A stretch of DNA of 64,000 nt from positions 186,001 through 250,000 of the forward strand of contig JACKMZ010000004.1 in the NCBI GenBank assembly GCA_024235135.1, read 5' to 3'. The DNA is from Gammaproteobacteria bacterium. Its GTDB lineage: Bacteria > Pseudomonadota > Gammaproteobacteria > Competibacterales > Competibacteraceae. Each line of letters begins with the position of its first letter. The first letter of the stretch is position 1. The position numbers and the translations under genes are program-made. Under the pieces are notes generated by a model. It saw nothing but the letters and a program-made list of their open reading frames with translations. It made no database searches and had not been told where the DNA came from. Below are positions 15,201-24,432 of the stretch, piece by piece.

Positions 15201-16856
15201 ATGCCGTTAACGCTCACTATCACCAGCTATCAACGATTGTCCACCGGCCAGGAAACCGTCAAAGTCTTGGACCAGGAAGGGGCTTCCATCGGCCGCGGAC
15301 CCGATAATGACTGGGTATTGCCGGACCCCGAGCGGGTCGTATCCAGCCGGCATTGCTCTATCAATTTTCAGGATGGTCAATATTTTATTACCGACACGAG
15401 CGTCAACGGCGTTTTCATCAATCAATCCGAGCAACGTTTGAGCAAAGGTAGCCCAGTCGCATTACATGACGGCGATGAATTGATACTGGGGGATTACGAA
15501 ATCCAGGTCAGCATCCGTGAAGCGTCCGCCGCCAGCACCTTTCAATTCGAAGGCGACGTGGACAAAACGGACATTTACAACAGTCCTTTGTCCAACCATT
15601 TTCAACAACCGTCATCCACGCCTCCCGAATTTCCCGAGGAAGACCCGTTCAGTGGTCTTCCGCCTCCCAACAAGGGGAAAGCGGGTCCGAATGCGCAATC
15701 CATGCCGGATTCCTCGGATCTGCTGGGGATAGAAAGCCCCAAACCGCCACCCTGGTGGCAGTCCACGGAAGCTGATCATCTTCCTGCCGAACAGGAGTTT
15801 TTTCAACCGCCGGAACCGGTCACTCCCCCGCCATCCCAACGCCCCCAATCCACGGGTTCGGACGATCTTGGCTTGCCCGATGCCGGCTCTTCCGCCGCCG
15901 AACAGATTCCTGCGGATTGGGATGCCGGGCTGGAGGACCCCTTTCCCAGCGACACGGCAAAACCAGCCGCACCCCCGTTGGGTGGGCGCCAGCCGGTCCC
16001 ACCCACCCGGCCAGTCACGAACGAACCCCTGATTCCCCCATTTCCTGAGGAAGAACGGCGTCCGTCACCGGCAGGAAAACAATCCCTGCCCAGAGACATT
16101 ATTCCCGAAGATGCGTTAGGACCCACACCCCCCCTACCCACACCGGCCGTGCGTCCCGTCCAACCACCGGCCAGTCCCTTGTCTCCCCCACCCATGGGTG
16201 CGCGTAGCGGCGTTGAAACCGCTGTTCCGCCGGCCACGCCCCCCCCTTCCCAAGCGGCTCGTGGTAGATCGGGAGGCGATGATGCTCTGCGGGCTTTTCT
16301 CGCGGGGGCCGGCATGTCGCACCTGCAGATCGACGAAGCCGACGCCGTGCAGACCATGAATGAAATGGGCGCGATTTTCCGCCAAACCGTACAGGGTCTG
16401 ATGGAGGTCCTGACCACGCGGACCTCCATCAAGAGCGAGTTCCGTCTGTCGCAAACCATGATCAGGCCGGTAGAAAACAACCCGTTGAAGTTCTCACCGA
16501 ACGTCGAAGAGGCCATGATATGCTTGTTGATGCGCCGAGGACCGGCTTACTTGCCGGCGGTACGCGCCGTCAAGGAAGGATTCGACGACATCAAGGCCCA
16601 CCAATTAGCCGTCATGGCCGGCGTTCAGGCCGCTCTGCTCAATCTGCTGAGGCGTTTCGATCCGCAGGCGCTGGAGACACGCTTGGGCCAACAGTCTATG
16701 CTCGACAATATCATGCCCAGCAAACGCAAGGCCCGTTACTGGGAGGTATTCACACTGCTCTATAACGAAATAGCGAAAGAGGCAGAGGATGATTTCCAAG
16801 AACTGTTCGGCCGCGAATTCGCTCGCGCCTACCAAGAACAAATCAACCGGCTTTGA
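15201..16856 (+). CDS. tagH: Type VI secretion FHA-domain protein TagH (Fha)
   Basis: Cytosolic scaffold that reads threonine phosphorylation in the post-translational control of type VI secretion, 551 aa. The N-terminal FHA domain (about residues 20-105) shows GASIGRGPDNDWVL, SSRHCSI and TSVNGVFIN, which contain the phosphothreonine-binding Arg, Ser, His and Asn positions. A long Pro/Ser-rich linker (about 130-350) leads to the C-terminal TagH domain (about 355-551), containing AFRQTV-like MGAIFRQTVQGLMEVL and ending in FQELFGREFARAYQEQ. It is first of the rightward cluster. A gap of 119 bases to tssK is where tssJ is often found, but no such gene is there. Confidence 0.92.
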   Translation: MPLTLTITSYQRLSTGQETVKVLDQEGASIGRGPDNDWVLPDPERVVSSRHCSINFQDGQYFITDTSVNGVFINQSEQRLSKGSPVALHDGDELILGDYEIQVSIREASAASTFQFEGDVDKTDIYNSPLSNHFQQPSSTPPEFPEEDPFSGLPPPNKGKAGPNAQSMPDSSDLLGIESPKPPPWWQSTEADHLPAEQEFFQPPEPVTPPPSQRPQSTGSDDLGLPDAGSSAAEQIPADWDAGLEDPFPSDTAKPAAPPLGGRQPVPPTRPVTNEPLIPPFPEEERRPSPAGKQSLPRDIIPEDALGPTPPLPTPAVRPVQPPASPLSPPPMGARSGVETAVPPATPPPSQAARGRSGGDDALRAFLAGAGMSHLQIDEADAVQTMNEMGAIFRQTVQGLMEVLTTRTSIKSEFRLSQTMIRPVENNPLKFSPNVEEAMICLLMRRGPAYLPAVRAVKEGFDDIKAHQLAVMAGVQAALLNLLRRFDPQALETRLGQQSMLDNIMPSKRKARYWEVFTLLYNEIAKEAEDDFQELFGREFARAYQEQINRL

Positions 16857-16975
16857 ACCGACATCTCACGGCCACCCGACCGTCACACCGCCCCAGCGCG
16901 CTGAGCGTGCATCCAGACTGAATCGGAGCGCCGGCGTGGATACGGACGTATCGGCTCCAAGGTAGGGAAGCGAGC

Positions 16976-18313
16976 ATGTCCTGGAATTCCAAGGTGGTGT
17001 GGTCGGAGGGTATGTTCCTGCGGCCTCAACACTTCCAACAACAAGACCGCTATATCGAAGCCCTGGTGCGCGATCGCAGCCGCGCGTTGCGCCCTTATGC
17101 CTGGGGCATCGAAACGGTCAGCCTGGATCAAGAAGCCCGCGCGCTGGGCAAACTGGCGATTGCCGCCTGTCGCGGCGTACTCCCCGATGGAACGCCCTTC
17201 AACATTCCGTATGACGATGACCCACCCGCACCGCTGGACATCGATGCGGAATGGCGCGATATCCGAGTGCTGCTGGCGCTACCCCTGAAACGGCCCGGCA
17301 GCCCCGAAGTGGACCGTGAGGAAACACCCTACACTACGGCCCGCTATCGGGCTTTGGCCATGGATCTGCGTGACAACAATGCCGGTTTCGACGGCAATGT
17401 GCCGGTCGAGGTCGGCCAACGTCGGCTGCGCCTGATTCCCGATCGCGGCGATTACCGCGAATACGCCACGCTGGGCCTAGCCAAGGTGGTGGAAAAGCGC
17501 CCCGATCAGATGCTGGTGATGGATGAAAACTATATCGCCCCCAGCCTGGACTGCCGAGGCAGTTCCGTGGTGCTGGGCTTCATCAGTGAAATCCTGGGAT
17601 TGCTCCATCAACGCGGCGAAGCGTTGGCGTCGCGGGTCAGCATGTCGGGGCGCGGCGGCGTCGCCGAAGTCTCCAATTTCCTGCTATTGCAGGTGGTCAA
17701 CCGCTTCGAGCCGCTGTTCGCCCATCTCTCGACCATGAGCGGTCTGCACCCTGAAGAGTTTTTCAAGGTCGGACTGCAACTGGCCGGCGAGTTATCCGTA
17801 TTCACCAGCAAATCGCGCCGGCCCATCAATTTTCCCGCCTATCAGCACGATGACCTGCAAGGCACGTTCGCGCCGCTGATTCAAGAACTGCGGCAATCCT
17901 TGAGCATGGTCTTCGAGCAAAACGCCATCCAGTTGCCATTGGACGAGCGCAAATATGGCATACGAGTTTCTCCGATCACCGATCGCGCTCTGTTGAAAAG
18001 CGCCAGTTTCGTACTCGCCGTCAATGCCGAAGTACCCGCCGAAATTCTGCGCAGCCGTTTCCCCACCCAAGCCAAAGTGGGGACCGTGGAAAACATCCGC
18101 GAACTCGTCAATCTGCAGTTGCCCGGCATCCGCCTGAATCCCTTGCCGGTGGCGCCACGGCAGATACCCTATCACGCGGGCTTCGTGTATTTTGAACTGG
18201 ATCGCAACAGCGAGTATTGGAAACCCCTAGAAAACTCGGGGGGCTTCGCCTTCCATGTCGGTGGAGAGTTTCCCGGCATAGACATGGCGTTTTGGGCCAT
18301 CAAGGGTGAGTAG
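16976..18313 (+). CDS. tssK: Type VI secretion baseplate protein TssK
   Basis: Adaptor that links the type VI baseplate to the TssJLM membrane complex, 445 aa, standard length. The N-terminus has the family signature VVWSEGMFLRPQHFQQQDRY, and the middle contains SVVLGFISEILGLL and ANSFLLLQ-like NFLLLQVVNRFEPLFAHL. The C-terminal trunk includes YFELDRNSEYW. The ATG has AGGGAAG upstream. Neighbours are tagH and tssL, and TssL is the expected contact partner. Confidence 0.96.
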   Translation: MSWNSKVVWSEGMFLRPQHFQQQDRYIEALVRDRSRALRPYAWGIETVSLDQEARALGKLAIAACRGVLPDGTPFNIPYDDDPPAPLDIDAEWRDIRVLLALPLKRPGSPEVDREETPYTTARYRALAMDLRDNNAGFDGNVPVEVGQRRLRLIPDRGDYREYATLGLAKVVEKRPDQMLVMDENYIAPSLDCRGSSVVLGFISEILGLLHQRGEALASRVSMSGRGGVAEVSNFLLLQVVNRFEPLFAHLSTMSGLHPEEFFKVGLQLAGELSVFTSKSRRPINFPAYQHDDLQGTFAPLIQELRQSLSMVFEQNAIQLPLDERKYGIRVSPITDRALLKSASFVLAVNAEVPAEILRSRFPTQAKVGTVENIRELVNLQLPGIRLNPLPVAPRQIPYHAGFVYFELDRNSEYWKPLENSGGFAFHVGGEFPGIDMAFWAIKGE

Positions 18314-18386
18314 CCATGGCGCGTGCCCATAACCACCACCCCGTTCCGTTCGTCCCGTAACGCTGGTGCATTGAAGGAATAACGCG

Positions 18387-19736
18387 GTGATGCCAGACGA
18401 CCCTTTTGCCGAACCGAGCGACAACGACCCTGATCGGACCATTATCCGCCCCGCCAAACCGGTGCCGGGCGGCAGGCGTACCGCCGAGGCGGCGCCGGTC
18501 ATCCCACCCAGACCGGTTCCGGTGGCCTTGCCCAACCGCCAGGGGCTGAATCCGCTGGAAAATGCCGCGGCGGAACTGTTGGCCCTGATTACCCGCCTCA
18601 AGAACACCCCGACCCACCCGGATATCGAGGGGCTGCGCCGGCAATTGATCGAAGGCATACGCACTTTCGAGTCCAAGGCGCGCAGTCAAGGGATCAGTGA
18701 AATCACCGTGACGCGCGCCCGTTACATGCTCTGCACCGTGCTTGACGAGATGGTGGCATCCACCCCCTGGGGCAGCGGCGTGTGGCGCAATCAGACCTTG
18801 CTCTCCACCTTCCACGGCGAGCGTTGGGGTGGCGACAAAGTGTTCCTGCTGCTGGACAGCTTGATCCAGGACCCCTCCGGCAACATCAATTTACTGGAGT
18901 TGATGTATATCTGCCTGGCCTTCGGTTTCGAAGGCAAGTACCGGGTGCTCAACGACGGTCGGACACAGCTGGAATGGGAGCGCGAACGGTTATTCCGGGC
19001 CATCCGCAATCACCGAGGGGACTTCGAGCGGGAGTTGTCGCCGCATTGGCGGGGTCTGGTCAATTACCGCAACCCCTTGATCCGCTACGTACCGCTGTGG
19101 GTCATCCTGGCGGTGGCCAGCCTGTTGCTGCTGGGCCTGTACGGGGGGTTCAGTCTGTTGCTCAACCGCACGTCCGACCCCGTCTATGTGGCTTTGGGCG
19201 ACATCCGTGGCGACACGGTGGCCATGGTGGAACGCGTCACGCCCCTACCGGCAGTCCAAGCGCCACGCCAACCGCCCCCTGTGAACGCCGGACCATCGGT
19301 TACGGACCAGTTCCGCAATGCCTTAGCGCCCGAGATCCGGCTGGGCCAAGTCAAAGTGATCGCGGATGGCGATAAAACCGTGTTACGAATTTTGGGCGAT
19401 GGTTTGTTTGATTCCGGGCAAGCCGAAGTAAAACCGGCTTTCCGTCCCTTATTGCAACGTATCGCCGATCAGATGCGAACCGTGCCTGGCCGGGTATTGG
19501 TCACTGGGCATACCGACAGCATTCCCATCCGTACCCTGCGTTTTCCCTCCAATTTCCACCTATCCAAGGCGCGCGCCGAAGCGGTGGCGCAAATCCTGAT
19601 CAATGACACCGGTGCGACGGGACGTTTCTACGTCGAGGGCCGGGGGGAAACGGAACCCGTCGCTCCCAACGACACGCCGCAGAATCGCGCGCTGAACCGG
19701 CGCGTCGATGTGATCCTGCTGAACCGCGGTCAGTGA
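18387..19736 (+). CDS. tssL: Type VI secretion TssL (DotU/IcmH) with C-terminal OmpA peptidoglycan-binding domain
   Basis: Inner-membrane part of the type VI trans-envelope complex, 449 aa. The order is a short acidic/proline N-terminus (DDPFAEPSDNDPDRTIIRP), a cytosolic DotU domain (about residues 50-220), one helix (about 230-253, LWVILAVASLLLLGLYGG), and an OmpA-like domain (about 330-449, LFDSGQAEVKP, VTGHTDSIPI, GRGETEPVAPN, NRRVDV). The extended form anchors the complex to peptidoglycan directly. GTG at 18387 has GAAGGA at good spacing; ATG at 18390 is equally possible. It lies ten bases before tssM. Confidence 0.95.
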   Translation: MMPDDPFAEPSDNDPDRTIIRPAKPVPGGRRTAEAAPVIPPRPVPVALPNRQGLNPLENAAAELLALITRLKNTPTHPDIEGLRRQLIEGIRTFESKARSQGISEITVTRARYMLCTVLDEMVASTPWGSGVWRNQTLLSTFHGERWGGDKVFLLLDSLIQDPSGNINLLELMYICLAFGFEGKYRVLNDGRTQLEWERERLFRAIRNHRGDFERELSPHWRGLVNYRNPLIRYVPLWVILAVASLLLLGLYGGFSLLLNRTSDPVYVALGDIRGDTVAMVERVTPLPAVQAPRQPPPVNAGPSVTDQFRNALAPEIRLGQVKVIADGDKTVLRILGDGLFDSGQAEVKPAFRPLLQRIADQMRTVPGRVLVTGHTDSIPIRTLRFPSNFHLSKARAEAVAQILINDTGATGRFYVEGRGETEPVAPNDTPQNRALNRRVDVILLNRGQ

Positions 19737-19746
19737 AGGCAGGATC

Positions 19747-22700
19747 ATGAACAAAGTTCTGAATATCGTTAAAAATCCCTGGGTCCTTGGGATCGCCGGG
19801 CTGGCCGCCCTGGGTGTGCTGATCTGGACCGTCGGCCCCTTGATCAGTGTCGGAGATGCGACGCCGTTCGCATCCGAAGCTGGGCGTTGGATTTCCATCG
19901 GGGTGCTGGGCTCCGCCTATGGCCTCTTCAAAATTCAATCCTACATTTCCACGCTGCGCAATAACCGCCGCATGGTGGGCGACATCCTGGGACGCGGCGG
20001 CCAGGCCAAGCGGGGAGCGGCCGGCGGCGCGGCGGCCAGCCCGGAGGAACAGGCGCAGCGTGAAAGCGCGGCGGCGTCGGCCGAGGAAGTCGCGACGCTC
20101 AAGCACGGATTGGACGATGCGCTGAAGACTCTGCGCAAGGCCAAATTCGGAGATCGTCGTGGACGTGGCCAACAGTATCTGTACCAACTCCCCTGGTACA
20201 TCATCATTGGCCCACCGGGATCGGGCAAGACCACCGCGCTGGTCAATTCCGAGCTGAACTTCCCCATCGGCAGCGACAAGGTCCGAGGAGTCGGCGGCAC
20301 CCGCAACTGCGACTGGTGGTTTACCGACGAAGCGGTGTTGCTCGATACCGCAGGCCGCTACACCACCCAAGACAGCCAACAGCCTGTCGATCAGGCGGCG
20401 TGGCGCGGCTTTCTCGACCTGCTCAAGAAACATCGACGGCGGCGACCCATCAACGGTGTCCTGGTCGCCATCAGCCTCAAGGATCTGTTGGAACAAAACG
20501 AGGGGGAACGCGCGGCCCAAGCCCAGGCGATCAAGGAACGCATCCAGGAATTGCACGAACACTTGGGCATCCGTTTCCCGGTCTACGTACTTTTCACCAA
20601 GAGCGACCTGATCGCCGGTTTCGTCGAATTCTTCAACGATCTGGGTCGCGAGGAACGCATGCAGGTCTGGGGCGTCACGTTGCCCATGGACGACCCCATC
20701 AATCCCAAAGGCGTAGTCGATCATTTTTCCCCGGAGTTCGATCTGCTGGAACAGCGCCTGAATGATCGTCTGGTCGAACGCCTATACGAGGAAAAGGACC
20801 CGCTGCGTCGTGACATCGTCTACAGCTTCCCCCAACAGTTCAGTTCCCTCAAGGACATCGCCAATCAGTTCCTGGAGCAGGTCTTCCGGCCCAGCGTCTA
20901 CGCGGAGCGCACCCTGTTGCGGGGGGTGTATTTCACCAGCGGCACCCAGGAGGGCAACCCCATCGATCGCCTGCTGGGCGCGCTGGCGGCGAACTTCAAG
21001 CTGAGCCGTCAGGCGGTGACCGGATTTTCCGGCAAGGGCAAGAGTTATTTCCTCACCCGGTTGTTCCGCGACGTCGTGTTCGAGGAAGCGGACTTAGCCG
21101 GCACCAATCTGCGGCTGGAACGCTGGCGCTCCTGGATGCAGCGCGGCGCTTACGCCGGAGCCCTGCTGATCACCGCTCTGGTGGCGGCCGCCTGGTTCGC
21201 CAGCTATGTGCGCAATCAAGCCTACGTCAACACGGTGGAAACGCAGCGGCAAGTGGTGCTGGAGGAGGCCAAGAAGCTCAGCCCCCAGCAACGCGATCTA
21301 CTGGCCACCCTGCCGATGCTCAATAGCGCGCGGGCCATTCCCGGCGGTTATGAAGACCGCACGGAGGGTGTGCCGTGGCTGATGGGATTCGGTCTGTACC
21401 AGGGCGACAAACTGGGCTCGGAGGCGAAAATTCTCTATCGCTACCTGCTTAACCGTGCTTTCCTGCCACGCATCATGTTGCGCCTGGAAGAACAGTTACG
21501 TCAGGACCCGGCGGATTCGGCCTTTCTTTACGAGGCATTGAAAATTTATCTGATGCTGGGCGAATCCCAGCACTTCGATGCGGCGGCGATCCAGAATTGG
21601 ATGAAACGCGACTGGGCGCAGGCCACGCCCCGGTTGAGTCAGGAACAACAGAATCAACTGTTGGCCCACCTGAATGCCTTGCTGGAGGACGGGCCGGTCA
21701 CCCCGCCCCTGGATCTGGATCGAAATCTCATCGAATTCACCCGCGCCCGCATCCGACAAACGCCTTTGAGCCAGCGGGTTTACGACTGGTTGAAGCAGGA
21801 TTATCAAGCCGGGACGGTACCGGATTTCCAGTTGTTGGACGCCGCTGGCCCCGATACACCGCGGGTTCTGGAGCGGCTTAGCAGTCAGCCACTTTCCGTC
21901 GGGATTTCCGGCTTGTATACCCGCGCTGGCTACTATCAGGTATTCGGGCCGCAAAATCAGCGCCTGGTCAATCGTCTGGCCGATGAAAGCTGGGTGTTGG
22001 GCGGCGATATTCCCTTGGGAGAAGGCGAGCGCCAACAATTGACGGCTCAGGTCTGCCGGCTCTATCTACAGGATTACGGACAACAATGGAGCGATTTGCT
22101 GGGCGACATCAAGCTCAAGGGCTTTACCAGCCCAGCCGAGGCGGCCGAACAACTGAAAGTCTTGTCCGATTTCGATTCTCCGCTGGGAAAGCTGGTGCGA
22201 GCGGTAGCCCATGAAACCGATCTGGAACCCCAGGCGGCGCCAGCGCCGGCCGAAGGCGCCGCCCAACCGGCTCCGGAAACTGCCAAGGCAGAAACTTCCG
22301 TCTGCAACTTGAGTCAGTTGGAAGCCCGCTTTGCGCCGTATCAACGGGAAGTAGCCGGCGTGGACGGTGGCATCCCGGCTCTGGATACCACCCTGGCAAC
22401 CCTCGGGGACATGTTCGGTTTCATGAACGCCATCGTCAGAGCAGGCGAGGGGGGTACCGTTTCCCAGGATCTCAAGGATAAAGTCAACGAGGTGGCCAAC
22501 CGTCTGGAGGTCGAAGCCGCTCGTAAACCTCCTCCCTTGAACGCCATGCTGCAAAAGCTGGCTCGCGACAGCACGGATAGTATCCGCAGCCTGCGTGACC
22601 GGCTCAACACGCTCTGGAAGACCGCCCAAATCGCTCCGTACTTCGAAAATAACCTTAGCGGCCGCTATCCGCTGGCCCGCAGTTCCATTCAATGGGCGGG

Positions 22701-23427
22701 CCAAGCCCCGGCGGCGACTTCCCAACCGGCAACCAATGTCATCCAATGGTCTGGAGGAGGAGGGGTGTCCTCGCCCGCCGCCGCCACCGCCACCGCGGGT
22801 CTGGCAGGCCCCACCGACATGAGCTTGGATGCTTTCGGGCGGTTTTTCGGGCCGGGTGGTTTGATGGATGATTTTTTTCAAAAGAATCTGCGGGCCTACG
22901 TGGACACCACTCAAGGTACTTGGGCGTGGCGGGGTCCAGGCGGTCCCGACGACGCCGTCACCGCCGATGCGTTACTAGCTTTTCAACGCGCCGCCGCCGT
23001 CAAGGAGGCACTGTTCGACGGCGGTGGTCAGAGACCATCGATTCGTTTCGAACTGGCTCCCAAGAACATGGGTCCGGCCATTTCCCAGGCCGTGCTGACG
23101 ATCGATGGTCAGCAGGTCAACTATCGGATCAGCCAGACCGGTGGCGCCACCGCCTTGCGTTGGCCGGGGCCGAGCGGGGGTCAGGCCCGTTTGCAACTGG
23201 AACCGATACTCCCCGGCAATCGTTCAGAACTGAGCGAAAGCGGCCCCTGGGCCTGGTTTCGCTTGCTGGACGGGGCGGAAGTCCGTTCCACCACGCAGCC
23301 GGGGAGTTTCGAGGTCACCTTTCATGTAGGCAATCGCCTGGCGCTTTACGACATGCGTGTGAATAGCGCCTTCAACCCCTTTCGCCTCAGAGAATTGGAG
23401 ATCTTCCGTTGCCCCCAGCAGCTGTAA
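19747..23427 (+). CDS. tssM: Type VI secretion membrane protein TssM (IcmF)
   Basis: Large inner-membrane protein that spans the periplasm and joins TssL to the outer-membrane lipoprotein TssJ, 1226 aa. Two N-terminal helices are at about residues 12-30 and 45-62. The cytosolic NTPase-like domain has Walker A GPPGSGKT (155-162) and a DTAGRY switch motif; a third helix is near 460-480. The periplasmic IcmF and DUF1215-type domains follow, ending with a beta-rich C-terminus (FEVTFHVGNRLALYDMRVNSAFNPF) that normally binds TssJ. The last 19 bases overlap tagF. Its intact C-terminus implies that a TssJ partner exists elsewhere. Confidence 0.96.
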   Translation: MNKVLNIVKNPWVLGIAGLAALGVLIWTVGPLISVGDATPFASEAGRWISIGVLGSAYGLFKIQSYISTLRNNRRMVGDILGRGGQAKRGAAGGAAASPEEQAQRESAAASAEEVATLKHGLDDALKTLRKAKFGDRRGRGQQYLYQLPWYIIIGPPGSGKTTALVNSELNFPIGSDKVRGVGGTRNCDWWFTDEAVLLDTAGRYTTQDSQQPVDQAAWRGFLDLLKKHRRRRPINGVLVAISLKDLLEQNEGERAAQAQAIKERIQELHEHLGIRFPVYVLFTKSDLIAGFVEFFNDLGREERMQVWGVTLPMDDPINPKGVVDHFSPEFDLLEQRLNDRLVERLYEEKDPLRRDIVYSFPQQFSSLKDIANQFLEQVFRPSVYAERTLLRGVYFTSGTQEGNPIDRLLGALAANFKLSRQAVTGFSGKGKSYFLTRLFRDVVFEEADLAGTNLRLERWRSWMQRGAYAGALLITALVAAAWFASYVRNQAYVNTVETQRQVVLEEAKKLSPQQRDLLATLPMLNSARAIPGGYEDRTEGVPWLMGFGLYQGDKLGSEAKILYRYLLNRAFLPRIMLRLEEQLRQDPADSAFLYEALKIYLMLGESQHFDAAAIQNWMKRDWAQATPRLSQEQQNQLLAHLNALLEDGPVTPPLDLDRNLIEFTRARIRQTPLSQRVYDWLKQDYQAGTVPDFQLLDAAGPDTPRVLERLSSQPLSVGISGLYTRAGYYQVFGPQNQRLVNRLADESWVLGGDIPLGEGERQQLTAQVCRLYLQDYGQQWSDLLGDIKLKGFTSPAEAAEQLKVLSDFDSPLGKLVRAVAHETDLEPQAAPAPAEGAAQPAPETAKAETSVCNLSQLEARFAPYQREVAGVDGGIPALDTTLATLGDMFGFMNAIVRAGEGGTVSQDLKDKVNEVANRLEVEAARKPPPLNAMLQKLARDSTDSIRSLRDRLNTLWKTAQIAPYFENNLSGRYPLARSSIQWAGQAPAATSQPATNVIQWSGGGGVSSPAAATATAGLAGPTDMSLDAFGRFFGPGGLMDDFFQKNLRAYVDTTQGTWAWRGPGGPDDAVTADALLAFQRAAAVKEALFDGGGQRPSIRFELAPKNMGPAISQAVLTIDGQQVNYRISQTGGATALRWPGPSGGQARLQLEPILPGNRSELSESGPWAWFRLLDGAEVRSTTQPGSFEVTFHVGNRLALYDMRVNSAFNPFRLRELEIFRCPQQL

Positions 23428-24197
23428 GCCCAGACATCGGTAGCGTTGGCTTTTTCGGCAAGCTGCCCATTAGAGGCGATTTCATCAGCCGCAACCTCCC
23501 CCGCAGTTTTCTCGACCCCTGGGATACCTGGCTACAACAAGCCATTGCACGCAGCCGCCAACAACTGGACGCGCGCTGGCTGGATTGCTATCTGACCAGC
23601 CCTATTTGGTGTTTCGCGCTCAGCCCGGGAGCCTGCGGCCCTTCAGCCATCGCTGGAGCCCTGATGCCAAGCATGGACCGGGTGGGACGCTATTATCCCC
23701 TGGTCATCGCTGCGACCTTGCCGGACACGCCCTCGTTACTCACCTTGTTGGAAACCGGCCAGGATTGGTTCCAGACCGCAGAGCAAACCGCCTTGAAGGC
23801 TTTGGACGAAGAGTGGGAACTGGAAGAATTCGCCACTCGGGTTACACAGATCGGCCTGCCCCCCACATCGCCCGAAACCAGTGTCGCCAGCGACGCGGAA
23901 CTGTCCCGTGTCGCCTGGTATTGTCCTCTTCGCCATAGCGTGGAGGCCGCCGGTGGTTGGTCGCCGCTGGCCGAATACCTGCTGCATCACGGTTTTCCCC
24001 AATGCACCCTATGGTGGAGCCAGGGCTCTGAGCATATTTCACCGAGTTTACTGATCTGTCAGGGACTCCCCGCCATCGATGGATTCGCCGCCATGCTGGC
24101 GGGAAAATGGAGAGAAAGGGGTTGGGGGGAACGCCCCTTGCAAGGTCATTCACGGTTGTTCACCGTCTACGCGGCGGGAGACAGCGGTCTGGACTAG
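23409..24197 (+). CDS. tagF: Type VI secretion accessory protein TagF
   Basis: Cytosolic post-translational repressor of type VI assembly in systems with Fha, acting with or alongside the PpkA/PppA pathway; 262 aa. The N-terminal TagF domain contains GFFGKLPIRGDFISRNLP, then W..WLQQAI, and SPIWCFALSPGACG. The C-terminal part is more variable. No ATG or GTG precedes the conserved start, so TTG at 23409 is used; this gives an overlap with tssM and suggests coupled translation. It is followed by a 235-base gap and then the phosphatase gene. Confidence 0.9.
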   Translation: MPPAAVSPDIGSVGFFGKLPIRGDFISRNLPRSFLDPWDTWLQQAIARSRQQLDARWLDCYLTSPIWCFALSPGACGPSAIAGALMPSMDRVGRYYPLVIAATLPDTPSLLTLLETGQDWFQTAEQTALKALDEEWELEEFATRVTQIGLPPTSPETSVASDAELSRVAWYCPLRHSVEAAGGWSPLAEYLLHHGFPQCTLWWSQGSEHISPSLLICQGLPAIDGFAAMLAGKWRERGWGERPLQGHSRLFTVYAAGDSGLD

Positions 24198-24251
24198 AAA
24201 TTGACCCAATATCTTGGCCCAAGACAAAGGCTTTGTGCGTGGTGTGGTGTA

Positions 24252-24279
24252 TTGTGTAACAATTACGGTAACGTATAAC
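24252..24279 (+). promoter_or_regulatory. Candidate promoter for the PppA phosphatase gene
   Basis: TTGTGT (24252-24257) and TATAAC (24274-24279) are separated by 16 bases in the AT-rich start of the tagF-pppA gap. It would start a transcript near 24286, leaving a leader of about 145 bases. This would let the phosphatase be expressed apart from the upstream type VI genes. Confidence 0.35.
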
Positions 24280-24432
24280 GAACCTTAAAAAATACTTTAA
24301 TCCGGTACGTGGCCTATGCTCCGCCGCTCTGCCCAACCCAGCGCCCCGTGAAAACACGTGCGCTCCCAGGGCGCGCACCGAGCCGATGCGAGCATGGCTT
24401 GTCGTAGTACCTGCATTAGGAAAATATCGACG

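Noticed and set aside
18316..18360. A 14-codon ORF between tssK and tssL
   Set aside because: Too short to support, with no Shine-Dalgarno sequence and no overlap with tssL.
19600..20724. A 374-codon open frame on the minus strand
   Set aside because: It lies antisense across the end of tssL and the start of tssM, both of which have clear domains and coupled spacing. High GC content keeps the antisense frame open; the product has no recognisable motif.
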